The notes under the pieces are model-generated. The model made no database searches and was not told the origin of the DNA. It saw only the letters and a program-made list of their open reading frames with translations. DNA of 7,818 bases from Deltaproteobacteria bacterium (GTDB lineage: Bacteria; Myxococcota; Myxococcia; SLRQ01): contig SKWY01000279.1 of the NCBI GenBank assembly GCA_007128675.1, positions 1 through 7,818 on the forward strand, written 5' to 3'. Positions within the stretch are counted from its first letter, which is position 1. Each line of letters starts with the position of its first letter. Shown here in pieces: positions 1-5,786 of the stretch. A program made the translations under genes and the position numbers.

Positions 1-217
1 TCGAACCGACTGGAGTCACTGGCGGAGTAGAGGTAGCTCGCAGAAGCAGGCGCTTTCGCGGGCATCCTTGTCGGTGTCGTCATGGTCACTCTGCCGATGA
101 GGGTGATGGCAAAGGGAAGTTGGATGCCCGCTACGAAGGGCTTTGCTTTCCTTGGACCAAGACGGTAATAGGTCTTCTTGGACGTGAAGAGATCCCGAAT
201 GACTTAAAAGGAGTCAC
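1..217. other. Region upstream of the fumarate hydratase operon
   Basis: No recognisable gene. On the + strand the frame starting at position 3 is open from the window edge to a TGA at 219-221, about 72 codons. It could be the 3' end of an upstream gene, but the deduced residues look non-protein-like (an Arg/Cys/His-rich stretch near 45-100) and I recognise no family. Small symmetric elements are present: CTTGGACCAAG at 151-161 is a perfect palindrome, and TCTTC at 173-177 pairs with GAAGA at 186-190 around an 8-base loop. These sit just before the Shine-Dalgarno sequence and could lie in the operon's leader. I found no promoter with both good hexamers and good spacing. Confidence 0.5.
206..213 (+). 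promoter_or_regulatory. Ribosome binding site for the alpha subunit
   Basis: AAAAGGAG is a good Shine-Dalgarno core. Two starts lie downstream: TTG at 218 (4 bases after the core) and ATG at 224 (10 bases after it). The ATG is preferred because the protein then begins MREIHVEKV, which matches the usual N-terminus of this family as I recall it. The TTG would add only two residues. Confidence 0.7.
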
Positions 218-223
218 TTGAAG

Positions 224-1066
224 ATGCGCGAGATTCACGTGGAAAAGGTGCGCGATTGCGTCAAGGAGATGTGCATCGATGCCAACAACAACCTGGGGCA
301 GGATGTTGTCGGGGCGTTCGAGCACTCGTTGAAGATAGAGGAGTCTCCCACCGGAAGGAATGTGCTGGAGCTGCTTCTCGAGAACGCCAAGATTGCTAGG
401 CAAGAGCAAGTGCCCATGTGTCAGGACACCGGCTTCGCCGTGATATTCGCCGAGGTAGGACAAGACCTTCGCGTGGTTGGCGGAGACCTACGAGCCGCAA
501 TCGACGAGGGGGTGCGTCGAGGTTACGAGGAGGGCTACCTTCGAAAATCGATAGTCAGCGATCCCATCGAAAGGGTGAACACGAAGGATAACACTCCGGC
601 CGTCGTGCACTTCGATATCGTGCCTGGAGACAAGCTCAAGCTGACCATCGCGCCCAAGGGAGGCGGCAGCGAGAACATGAGCGCCTTGAAGATGCTCAAG
701 CCCGCCGACGGCAGGCAGGGAGTCATAGATTTCGTCGTTGGCCAGGCTAGGCTCGCCGGTCCGAATCCTTGTCCGCCGACTGTTCTAGGCGTGGGCATAG
801 GAGGGACATTCGAGAAGGTCGCTTTTCTTGCAAAGAAGGCACTGCTCAGGCCCTTGGGGCAGCCTCACCCGAGCCCCTTCTATGCCGAGATGGAAAAGGA
901 GATCTTGGACAAGGTCAACAACACAGGGATAGGCCCCCAGGGTTTCGGCGGAAGGGTCACCTCTCTTGCGGTGCACATAGAGACATACCCTTGTCACATT
1001 GCGAGCTTCCCGGTGGCTTTGAACATCAACTGTCATGCCTCGCGCCACTCGGAGCGGGTGCTCTAG
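224..1066 (+). CDS. Class I fumarate hydratase, alpha (Fe-S) subunit
   Basis: This is the iron-sulfur subunit of the two-subunit class I fumarate hydratase, which interconverts fumarate and L-malate in the TCA cycle in the cytoplasm. It corresponds to the N-terminal part of fused FumA/FumB and to TtdA of tartrate dehydratase. From ATG 224 it has 280 residues, normal for the subunit. Three conserved cysteine motifs expected to hold the 4Fe-4S cluster are visible: PMCQDTG (Cys66), GPNPCPPT (Cys183) and NINCHASRH (Cys270). The APKGGGSEN motif lies near 143-151. The TAG stop is part of the next gene's ribosome binding site, so translation of the two subunits is probably coupled. L-tartrate dehydratase is a possible alternative because the families are homologous; fumarate is more likely because there is no tartrate transporter or regulator nearby. 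Product class is secure; substrate is inferred. Confidence 0.95.
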   Translation: MREIHVEKVRDCVKEMCIDANNNLGQDVVGAFEHSLKIEESPTGRNVLELLLENAKIARQEQVPMCQDTGFAVIFAEVGQDLRVVGGDLRAAIDEGVRRGYEEGYLRKSIVSDPIERVNTKDNTPAVVHFDIVPGDKLKLTIAPKGGGSENMSALKMLKPADGRQGVIDFVVGQARLAGPNPCPPTVLGVGIGGTFEKVAFLAKKALLRPLGQPHPSPFYAEMEKEILDKVNNTGIGPQGFGGRVTSLAVHIETYPCHIASFPVALNINCHASRHSERVL

Positions 1067-1069
1067 GAG
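1064..1069 (+). promoter_or_regulatory. Ribosome binding site overlapping the alpha-subunit stop
   Basis: The hexamer TAGGAG contains both the TAG stop of the alpha subunit and the AGGAG Shine-Dalgarno core for the beta subunit, six bases before its ATG. This arrangement favours handover of ribosomes and balanced production of the two subunits. Confidence 0.8.
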
Positions 1070-1075
1070 TCAGCC

Positions 1076-1630
1076 ATGGCCGTCAAGAACATCACTACCC
1101 CACTCGCCGAAGACATCGTGATGGATCTCGAGGCGGGAGATAACGTCCTCATTACGGGAGTCATCTACAGCGCGCGAGACGCCGCGCACAAGAAGCTGGT
1201 TGATCTACTAGAGAAGGGAGAGGAGCTTCCTCTCGATCTTCAGGGACAGATTATCTATTACGTTGGCCCTGCTCCGGCCAAGCCGGGACAGGTCATAGGT
1301 TCGGCAGGCCCCACGACCAGCGGGCGCATGGATCCCTATACCCCCGCGCTCCTCGAAAAGGGCGCCAAGGGACTGATCGGCAAGGGAAGCAGGAGCCAGA
1401 AGGTGAAAGACGCCCTTAGGGAGCACAAGGCCGTGTACTTCGCTTCAGTGGGAGGTGCCGCCGCGCTGACCGCCAAGACGATAAAGAAGGCGGATCTGGT
1501 AGCCTACGAGGAGCTGGGTGCCGAGGCCATCCGTCGCCTGGAGGTCGAGGATTTCCCAGCGACCGTGGTCAATGATGCCCACGGAAACGATCTCTACGTG
1601 GATGGCGCCGAGAAGTACGCTCGCGACTAG
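1076..1630 (+). CDS. Class I fumarate hydratase, beta subunit
   Basis: This is the second subunit of the split class I fumarate hydratase, equivalent to the C-terminal domain of fused FumA and to TtdB. It is expected to form the active site together with the Fe-S subunit encoded just upstream. At 184 residues it has the family's normal length. Typical segments are seen in order: GDNVLITGVIYSARDAAHK (21-39), YYVGPAPAKPG (61-71), GSAGPTTSGRMD (75-86, with Arg84 a likely substrate-binding residue), KGLIGKG (98-104), YFASVGGAAAL (121-131) and FPATVVNDAHGNDLY (160-174). The ATG is supported by AGGAG six bases upstream. Only nine bases separate it from the alpha gene. No rho-independent terminator with a T-run is evident just downstream. 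The pair could in principle be a tartrate dehydratase; fumarate hydratase is the more likely role. Confidence 0.95.
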   Translation: MAVKNITTPLAEDIVMDLEAGDNVLITGVIYSARDAAHKKLVDLLEKGEELPLDLQGQIIYYVGPAPAKPGQVIGSAGPTTSGRMDPYTPALLEKGAKGLIGKGSRSQKVKDALREHKAVYFASVGGAAALTAKTIKKADLVAYEELGAEAIRRLEVEDFPATVVNDAHGNDLYVDGAEKYARD

Positions 1631-1646
1631 TCTTCTGCCCGGGTAG

Positions 1647-1685
1647 GATCCGCCGCTACCGATCCCGCATCTTTCGCTCTCTCCA
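1647..1685. repeat. Direct repeat, copy 1
   Basis: The core at 1659-1685 matches 1786-1812 at 25 of 27 positions (seen by direct alignment). The match extends upstream through a shared GATCCGC with a one-base indel. The period is 127 bases. Similarity fades downstream after about position 1690. It lies entirely in non-coding DNA. Confidence 0.7.
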
Positions 1686-1772
1686 GTTTTACGCCCCCGT
1701 TCGCGCACGCAGTCGGTCGACCCGATACTGGACCCAACGCCACCCGAGGCCCGCAACGAAGAACCATGCCGC

Positions 1773-1812
1773 GATCCGCAGGGCCCCGATCCCGCATCCT
1801 TCGCGCTCTCCA
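1773..1812. repeat. Direct repeat, copy 2
   Basis: Second copy of the element at 1647-1685. Downstream it runs into CTCGAAATGAC (1827-1837), whose reverse complement GTCATTTCGAG resembles the end of common intergenic repeat families. Read on the minus strand, this copy would start at about 1840 and end near 1773. Confidence 0.7.
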
Positions 1813-1919
1813 TTTCCGCGCTCCCCCTCGAAATGACACCCCAGCAGGTCACTTCCCGGATGGCGTCTCTCTTCCGCCCGGAGGCCCGGCTTCTGGGAAC
1901 CCTAGAAAGCTTCACCCGA

Positions 1920-1942
1920 CGAGCGAGGTCTTCTGTCGCTCG
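1920..1942. repeat. Short inverted repeat (hairpin)
   Basis: CGAGCGA (1920-1926) is perfectly complementary to TCGCTCG (1936-1942) around a nine-base loop. No T-run follows on either strand, so it is not a classical terminator. It directly adjoins the CATTG head read on the minus strand, which suggests a degenerate dispersed palindromic repeat. Confidence 0.5.
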
Positions 1943-1975
1943 CAATGGCCCCCCCCATGGCCTCGCGGGAAGACG

Positions 1976-2033
1976 ATAGGCGATGGATCCCTTGGGTCTT
2001 GCCTCCGCTTGACCGCCCTTGGTCTTCGCCTAT
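1976..2033. repeat. Distant inverted repeat in the leader region
   Basis: ATAGGCGA (1976-1983) and TCGCCTAT (2026-2033) are perfect reverse complements separated by 42 bases. Between them, the related strings CTTGGGTCTTGCC (1991-2003) and CCTTGGTCTTCGCC (2017-2030) form an imperfect direct repeat. It could be a chance pairing, a degenerate repeat or leader structure; function unknown. Confidence 0.3.
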
Positions 2034-2150
2034 GTGTAGGATGAGATGGGTGTCGTGCGCGCGTTGTCGTCGATACCTTCGGCGGTAAGGCGCCTATATG
2101 GATCAACTCCAGCTTCGCCGGCACAAAAAGGAACGGGAAGCTGCGTCTAG

Positions 2151-2156
2151 AGGAGG
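2151..2156 (+). promoter_or_regulatory. Strong ribosome binding site for the membrane protein
   Basis: AGGAGG is a full consensus Shine-Dalgarno sequence, six bases before ATG 2163. It is the strongest in the window, and it supports this start and efficient translation. Confidence 0.85.
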
Positions 2157-2162
2157 AAGACC

Positions 2163-2828
2163 ATGACTACTCCTGGTGGACCAAGTGGACCTGGTGGCCC
2201 GAAAAAGCCGGAAGAGCACACCGGGCCGCAAGGCAAAAAAAGAGCTGTCGAGCATGAGACCGAGTACTACGGAACCGAGCATCCCACTGGCGAGAGAGCA
2301 ACCTCCAGAGTGAGCTGGGGAGGAGTGTTCGTAGGCGTATTCGTCACGCTTGCTGTTGGGATGGCGATTCTTTCACTAGGCGCCGCGCTAGGCTTGAGTG
2401 CCGTGGATCCAGCCACGGCCGATATGACGGCGCTCGGGTGGGGAACCGGCATATGGTCGATAGTGACGATTATTCTAGCCACCTTCGTTGGAGCATTCGT
2501 GAGCGTGAAGGCTTCGAATCTTCGATCGAGCCGTGATGCCGGAGTACAGGGTGGAGCCGTGTGGGCTCTTTCGTTTCTCATGATGACGCTCTTCGCAGGC
2601 GCCATCGCGGCCGCTGGTGCGGCGGTTGCCGTAGCCGCGGAACCGGTGGCTCCCGCCGAGACGATAGGTGAGGTTGCTACTTGGGGCTACTTCGTTGGGG
2701 CGGCGCTGGGTGCAATCTCGGGCGTCTTGGGAGGTCTTGCCGGTTACCCGACCGAGATGCGAGCTGGTGAGGAGCCAAGGAAGAAGGTCAGGGTAAGGGA
2801 GCGAGAGCTTCAACCCAGTGAGGCGTGA
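2163..2828 (+). CDS. Four-helix integral membrane protein of unknown function
   Basis: This 221-residue protein sits in the cytoplasmic membrane. Residues 1-48 form a hydrophilic, Gly/Pro/Lys/Glu-rich tail starting with GGP repeats. Four hydrophobic segments follow, at about 52-80, 95-117, 129-157 and 171-195, and then a charged C-terminal tail rich in Arg, Lys and Glu (from about 197). The motif SWGGVFVGVFVTLAVGMAIL followed by LGLSAVDP resembles small membrane proteins that open with SWGAVxAG and LGLGIGLS-VDP, some of which carry the uninformative label 'PhnA-like'. That match is from memory and gives no function. There is no signal peptide or catalytic motif. The start is fixed by a consensus Shine-Dalgarno sequence. 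The gene stands alone on its strand: 532 bases follow the fumarate hydratase operon, and the next gene converges 16 bases away. I am confident it is a real gene and uncertain of its role. Confidence 0.85.
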   Translation: MTTPGGPSGPGGPKKPEEHTGPQGKKRAVEHETEYYGTEHPTGERATSRVSWGGVFVGVFVTLAVGMAILSLGAALGLSAVDPATADMTALGWGTGIWSIVTIILATFVGAFVSVKASNLRSSRDAGVQGGAVWALSFLMMTLFAGAIAAAGAAVAVAAEPVAPAETIGEVATWGYFVGAALGAISGVLGGLAGYPTEMRAGEEPRKKVRVRERELQPSEA

Positions 2829-2844
2829 TTCGCTTCGGATCCCA

Positions 2845-3930
2845 TCAGGGACCCGCGACGAGCCGAGCGGCGAGCCTCACGGAGCGTCTCGCCGCTTTGC
2901 GAAGGTGCCTTGACCTCATGACTAGCCACGCGAGTCCCGGCCCTACCGCTTCGTATGAGCGCACCACTGCCCGGCCGATGGCGTTTTTTGTCAAGACGTC
3001 ATCTCTATACCTACGAAGGACCGTGACCTCCCAAGCATTTGGGCCCGAGGCCGCCGATGCCACGAAGCAGCGACCGTTCGAGCGAACCCAGAAGTCTTGG
3101 CCGGTGGAGTAGTTTCGCGCTTGCCTGAGCCTTCGGGCGGAGTCGTAGGTGAGTAGGACCAGATCATCGGGCCGCATTTCTCCGTCGGCTGTGCCGCCTA
3201 GCAGGTAGTCGAAGACTATTTCATGCTCTGCCCCATCGGCTCCTACTACGAGGAGGCGATAGGTTGCAAAACTATGACGCTTCTCCTTTTGTGCTCGAAC
3301 CACCGTTGCCAAGAAGACGACGAAGGCGCTGGTGCAAGCGCTGCACTCGAATCGGTGGGTCGGATGCTTGTAGATCAAGCGGTACCTTCTTACTTGCAAG
3401 CAGCTTTCATTCGGGCAGCGCAGATGAAAAGAGAGCCAGCCTTCCGGGTCAAAGTCGTACTTGGAGTGACCGGTGGCTCGGTCATACACCAGCTCGGCTG
3501 CCGCGTGGGCTTTGCGGGGATCGCCTGCCTCGCTGCTTGGAACAATGGAACCGAGCGCCCCTCTGGCCTTGTCGAAACACGCTCGCGCCTCGTCGCCCTT
3601 GCCGTCGGCGGCGAGCGTCAGGGCCCTTGCCTGTGCCTCCATCGATTCCGAAAGAGACTCAACCGCCGGCTCCAGGGAGCCGGCGGCCTCCAGGGAGAGA
3701 GCCAGCCCATAGTAGCGAGCGAGCCGCCCGGTGGCTTCCTCTATCGATTCGAGCTCCTCTGGTCCGGCATGCCCGTCGACAAGAACCTTGGAGAAAAGTG
3801 GTCTCTGCTCGACGAAGAGTTCCATCAGCGCTCGTCGCAGACCATCCACCTTGCGCGGGTCAGCCGTCTCGCGAGAGCGCTTGGCCGCGCTTTCTCTTGC
3901 TCTGGAAAATGAAGGGGGAAGCTCGGACAT
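2845..3930 (-). CDS. Zinc-ribbon protein with C-terminal CFI-box-like domain
   Basis: This is a 361-residue, probably cytoplasmic protein of unknown function; no signal peptide or clear membrane segment is seen. Residues 1-130 are charged and helical, with a TPR-like Ala/Glu/Leu pattern at about 62-128. A zinc ribbon follows, with Cys172-x4-Cys177 and Cys196-x2-Cys199. Residues 222-285 look like a small beta-rich module including the phrase RPDDLVLLTYD. The C-terminus from Cys288 (CFVASAASG), then LRRYRD (305-310), GR (319-320), Tyr326 and Gly330-Pro331, matches the pattern I recall as the CFI-box C-terminal domain (usually CFIATAAYG). That domain is found at the ends of many otherwise unrelated bacterial proteins and has no established role. 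The ATG at 3930 has no good Shine-Dalgarno sequence upstream, so the start is less certain. It converges on the membrane-protein gene and diverges from otsA. Confidence 0.85.
   Translation of the reverse strand: MSELPPSFSRARESAAKRSRETADPRKVDGLRRALMELFVEQRPLFSKVLVDGHAGPEELESIEEATGRLARYYGLALSLEAAGSLEPAVESLSESMEAQARALTLAADGKGDEARACFDKARGALGSIVPSSEAGDPRKAHAAAELVYDRATGHSKYDFDPEGWLSFHLRCPNESCLQVRRYRLIYKHPTHRFECSACTSAFVVFLATVVRAQKEKRHSFATYRLLVVGADGAEHEIVFDYLLGGTADGEMRPDDLVLLTYDSARRLRQARNYSTGQDFWVRSNGRCFVASAASGPNAWEVTVLRRYRDDVLTKNAIGRAVVRSYEAVGPGLAWLVMRSRHLRKAARRSVRLAARLVAGP
2866..2896 (+). terminator. Possible terminator hairpin for the membrane-protein gene
   Basis: AGCGGCGAG (2866-2874) and CTCGCCGCT (2888-2896) are a perfect nine-base inverted repeat with a 13-base loop, 37 bases past the stop of the + strand gene. 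Only a short TTT overlaps and follows it, so termination strength is doubtful. The element lies inside the 3' end of the convergent minus-strand gene, where it encodes part of an Arg/Ala-rich tail; the symmetry may therefore come from coding sequence. Confidence 0.3.
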
Positions 3931-4289
3931 GACCGATTCGAGATGACATGAGAGGCCGTTTGGCTCGAGCGTTCGCTCTACGAGGCTCGGAGGGCATGAC
4001 CCGCCGGCGGCGGGGCTCGAGCGACTCGTTGCGCGATAGCGTCCTGACGGCTAAGAGGTTGTGGGTCGAAAAGGCTTTATTTCGAAGTGGTAGCCGATGG
4101 TCAAGAAGGAGATCCGAGTTCCTAGGACCAAGACCCATTCTTCGGCGGCCTCTAGGCCGGCCTCGCTTGCGCCAAGTCATGGCCGTCACTTGCTCTCTTC
4201 GCGGTTTTCTTCCTACTTTTGCGCCTTTGGGTCCAGTCATTGAAGGGCCCTTGCCGCGGCGCCCGCAATTACTCTAAATTGGCGCGCCC
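3931..4289. other. Divergent intergenic region before the trehalose operon
   Basis: No credible gene; the open frame crossing it is extremely Arg-rich and unlike a protein. It should hold promoters for both the minus-strand CFI-box gene and otsA. Visible structures are: TCGAAA (4066-4071) pairing with TTTCGA (4080-4085) around an A/T-rich loop; CGGCC (4146-4150) pairing with GGCCG (4155-4159); and GAGCG/CGCTC at 3967-3978. On the minus strand CATGTCATCTCGA (3938-3950) resembles GGTGTCATTTCGA (1828-1840), hinting at another degenerate copy of the intergenic repeat. None has a proven role. Confidence 0.5.
4251..4278 (+). promoter_or_regulatory. Possible sigma70-type promoter for otsA-otsB
   Basis: TTGCCG (4251-4256) and TCTAAA (4273-4278) each match four of six consensus bases, and the spacing is 16 bases. 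Transcription would begin near 4285, which leaves too little leader for the ATG at 4290 but about 45 bases for the ATG at 4332. The local A/T-rich patch in otherwise GC-rich DNA supports the call, but the hexamers are weak. Confidence 0.35.
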
Positions 4290-4331
4290 ATGACGGCGAC
4301 ACCGAACACTGGCTGCGCCGGGGAAAAGAAC

Positions 4332-5759
4332 ATGCTCGATGGCAAGAGGTTGGTGCTTGTGAGCAACAGGGAGCCCTATGTGCGAAAACAGGGCCCCGAC
4401 AAAGGTCACTTCGAGCGCACGACCGGTGGCTTGGTGACCGCACTCGATCCGGTGATGCGTCGCTGCGGAGGCGTTTGGCTGGCATGGGACCCGGGAGGAG
4501 ATCCCGCATTGCCACATCGCTTCGAGGTCCCGGAAAGTGGTCCCACCTTCACCCTCCGGCAGGTGCCGCTCTCACGGGGCGAGGTTCGGCGTTACTACTA
4601 CGGCTTCGCCAACCGAGCCTTGTGGCCCCTTTGCCACTACTTCATCGATCGATGCCATTTCGATGACGAGCAGTGGAACGACTATGTAGCCGTGAACAGA
4701 CGCTTCGCCGATGCTACAGCCCAGGAGGCGGCACGGGAGGATCTGATCTGGGTGCACGACTACCATTTCTGCCTTCTGCCGAGGATGCTTCGGGAGCGAA
4801 GGCCAAGAGGCACCATCGCCTACTTCTTGCACATCCCCTTTCCCGCCGAGGAGGTCTTCAAGATCCTTCCCTGGAGGAGGGAGATCCTAGAGGGCATTCT
4901 TGGCGCGGACCTAGTGGGGGTTCACGTTCCTTCGTACGTCACGGACTTCCTCGGATGCTGTGAGCGCCTTCTTGGTGCGAAGGTGGATCATGGGGCCAAA
5001 GTGGTCCATTGGGACGGAAGACAGGTGGCGGTCCAGGCCTTCCCGATAGGAATAGAGGTGGAGGAGATCGAAGGGATTGCCAGCGCGCCCGAGACAGCAT
5101 CCAGGGCGCGCCGAATACGCAAGAACTTGAAGGAGTCCAAGGTTGTGCTCGGAGTCGATCGCCTCGACTACAGCAAGGGGATTCCCGAGCGTCTATTGGC
5201 CGTGGAGCGGCTGCTCGAGGAGGCCCCGGAGCTTCGAGGCGGGCTCACCTTCGTACAGGTGGCCGTGCCCAGCAGAACTCGAGTGCAGGAGTATAGGCAC
5301 CTCAAGCGAGTCATCGACGAGCTGGTCGGGCGCATCAACGGCCGGTTCGGAGATTCGAGCTGGCAGCCTATTAGATATCTCTACAGGTCCCTTGGAAGAC
5401 AGGACTTGATAGCCCATTATCTAGCCGCGGACGTGGCGATGATTACGCCTCTTCGTGATGGGATGAACCTGGTGGCCAAGGAGTACTGCGCGGCGAGGGT
5501 GGATGAGGATGGCGCGCTGCTCTTGTCGGAGTTCACGGGGGCGGCGGAAGGCCTGGCATCGGGAGCAATGCTGGTCAACCCTTTCTCGGTGGAGGGTACG
5601 GCAAATAAACTGCGCGAGGCGCTCGAACTGTCCCCCAACGAGCGTTCTTCCAGGATGAAGCTCATGCGTGCTCATGTGCGCGACACACACATCAACGTTT
5701 GGCTCCAGGATATTCTTCTTGCTGCATCCAAGATTCCTGGCGCGGATTGCATCGGGTAA
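4332..5759 (+). CDS. otsA: Trehalose-6-phosphate synthase (GT20 family)
   Basis: This cytoplasmic glycosyltransferase joins glucose from UDP-glucose to glucose-6-phosphate, giving trehalose-6-phosphate. From ATG 4332 it has 475 residues, almost the length of E. coli OtsA. Family motifs in order: LVSNREPY (8-16), TGGL (31-34), WLAWDPGG (49-56), GFANRALWPLCHY (91-103), WVHDYH (140-145), FLHIPFP (165-171), GVDRLDYSKGIPER (274-287, Arg277 and Lys282 expected at the donor phosphates), VAVPSR (310-315) and PLRDGMNLVAKE (373-384). An upstream in-frame ATG at 4290 would add 14 unconserved residues and has no Shine-Dalgarno sequence; 4332 is preceded by GGGGAAAAG. The frame has a TAA stop at 4275. otsB follows after 27 bases, clearly one operon. 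The REPY motif differs from E. coli OtsA and recalls glucosylglycerol-phosphate synthases, so the acceptor is inferred. Confidence 0.92.
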   Translation: MLDGKRLVLVSNREPYVRKQGPDKGHFERTTGGLVTALDPVMRRCGGVWLAWDPGGDPALPHRFEVPESGPTFTLRQVPLSRGEVRRYYYGFANRALWPLCHYFIDRCHFDDEQWNDYVAVNRRFADATAQEAAREDLIWVHDYHFCLLPRMLRERRPRGTIAYFLHIPFPAEEVFKILPWRREILEGILGADLVGVHVPSYVTDFLGCCERLLGAKVDHGAKVVHWDGRQVAVQAFPIGIEVEEIEGIASAPETASRARRIRKNLKESKVVLGVDRLDYSKGIPERLLAVERLLEEAPELRGGLTFVQVAVPSRTRVQEYRHLKRVIDELVGRINGRFGDSSWQPIRYLYRSLGRQDLIAHYLAADVAMITPLRDGMNLVAKEYCAARVDEDGALLLSEFTGAAEGLASGAMLVNPFSVEGTANKLREALELSPNERSSRMKLMRAHVRDTHINVWLQDILLAASKIPGADCIG

Positions 5760-5771
5760 TAGTGAGTGCCC

Positions 5772-5777
5772 AAGGAG
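5772..5777 (+). promoter_or_regulatory. Ribosome binding site for otsB
   Basis: AAGGAG lies nine bases before ATG 5787, within the 27-base gap after the otsA stop. It supports the chosen start and separate initiation on a shared transcript. Confidence 0.75.
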
Positions 5778-5786
5778 CATTAGAAG

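Larger units (their letters stand above)
1631..2162. other. 532-base intergenic region with degenerate repeats
   Basis: No convincing gene lies here. The open frames are short, Arg/Pro-rich and match no family I know. The stretch contains two copies of a direct repeat of about 40 bases (1647-1685 and 1773-1812) and a hairpin at 1920-1942. On the minus strand, GTCATTTCGAG (1827-1837) and CATTGCGAGCGA (1936-1947) resemble the heads of dispersed palindromic repeats common between bacterial genes. A run of eight C residues occupies 1949-1956. The last ~60 bases are the leader of the membrane-protein gene. TATATG at 2095-2100 is -10-like but has no good -35 partner, so no promoter is called. Confidence 0.7.

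Noticed and set aside
152..171. TTGGAC and TAATAG as a promoter for the fumarate hydratase operon
   Set aside because: The hexamers are only eight bases apart, far too close for sigma70; the alternative TTGCTT at 143-148 has right spacing but both elements match only three of six bases.
1445..1945. Minus-strand open frame of 166 codons across the end of the beta-subunit gene and the gap
   Set aside because: It overlaps a conserved gene, covers repeat DNA and encodes an Arg/Gly/Ser-rich product without recognisable motifs.
1949..1956. Run of eight C residues as a phase-variable tract
   Set aside because: It is in non-coding DNA with no nearby promoter or start codon whose spacing it would change.
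1766..2044. Plus-strand open frame of 92 codons in the 532-base gap
   Set aside because: It is read through the repeat copies; products such as this are typical by-products of intergenic repeats. No ribosome binding site or family match was seen.
3223..3932. Long + strand open frames of 222-229 codons opposite the CFI-box gene
   Set aside because: They are the complement of a gene with clear zinc-ribbon and CFI-box motifs, and their products are Arg/Ser/Pro-rich without family features.
3948..4277. Plus-strand open frame of 109 codons before otsA
   Set aside because: Extremely Arg-rich, overlaps the likely otsA promoter and has no supporting motif.
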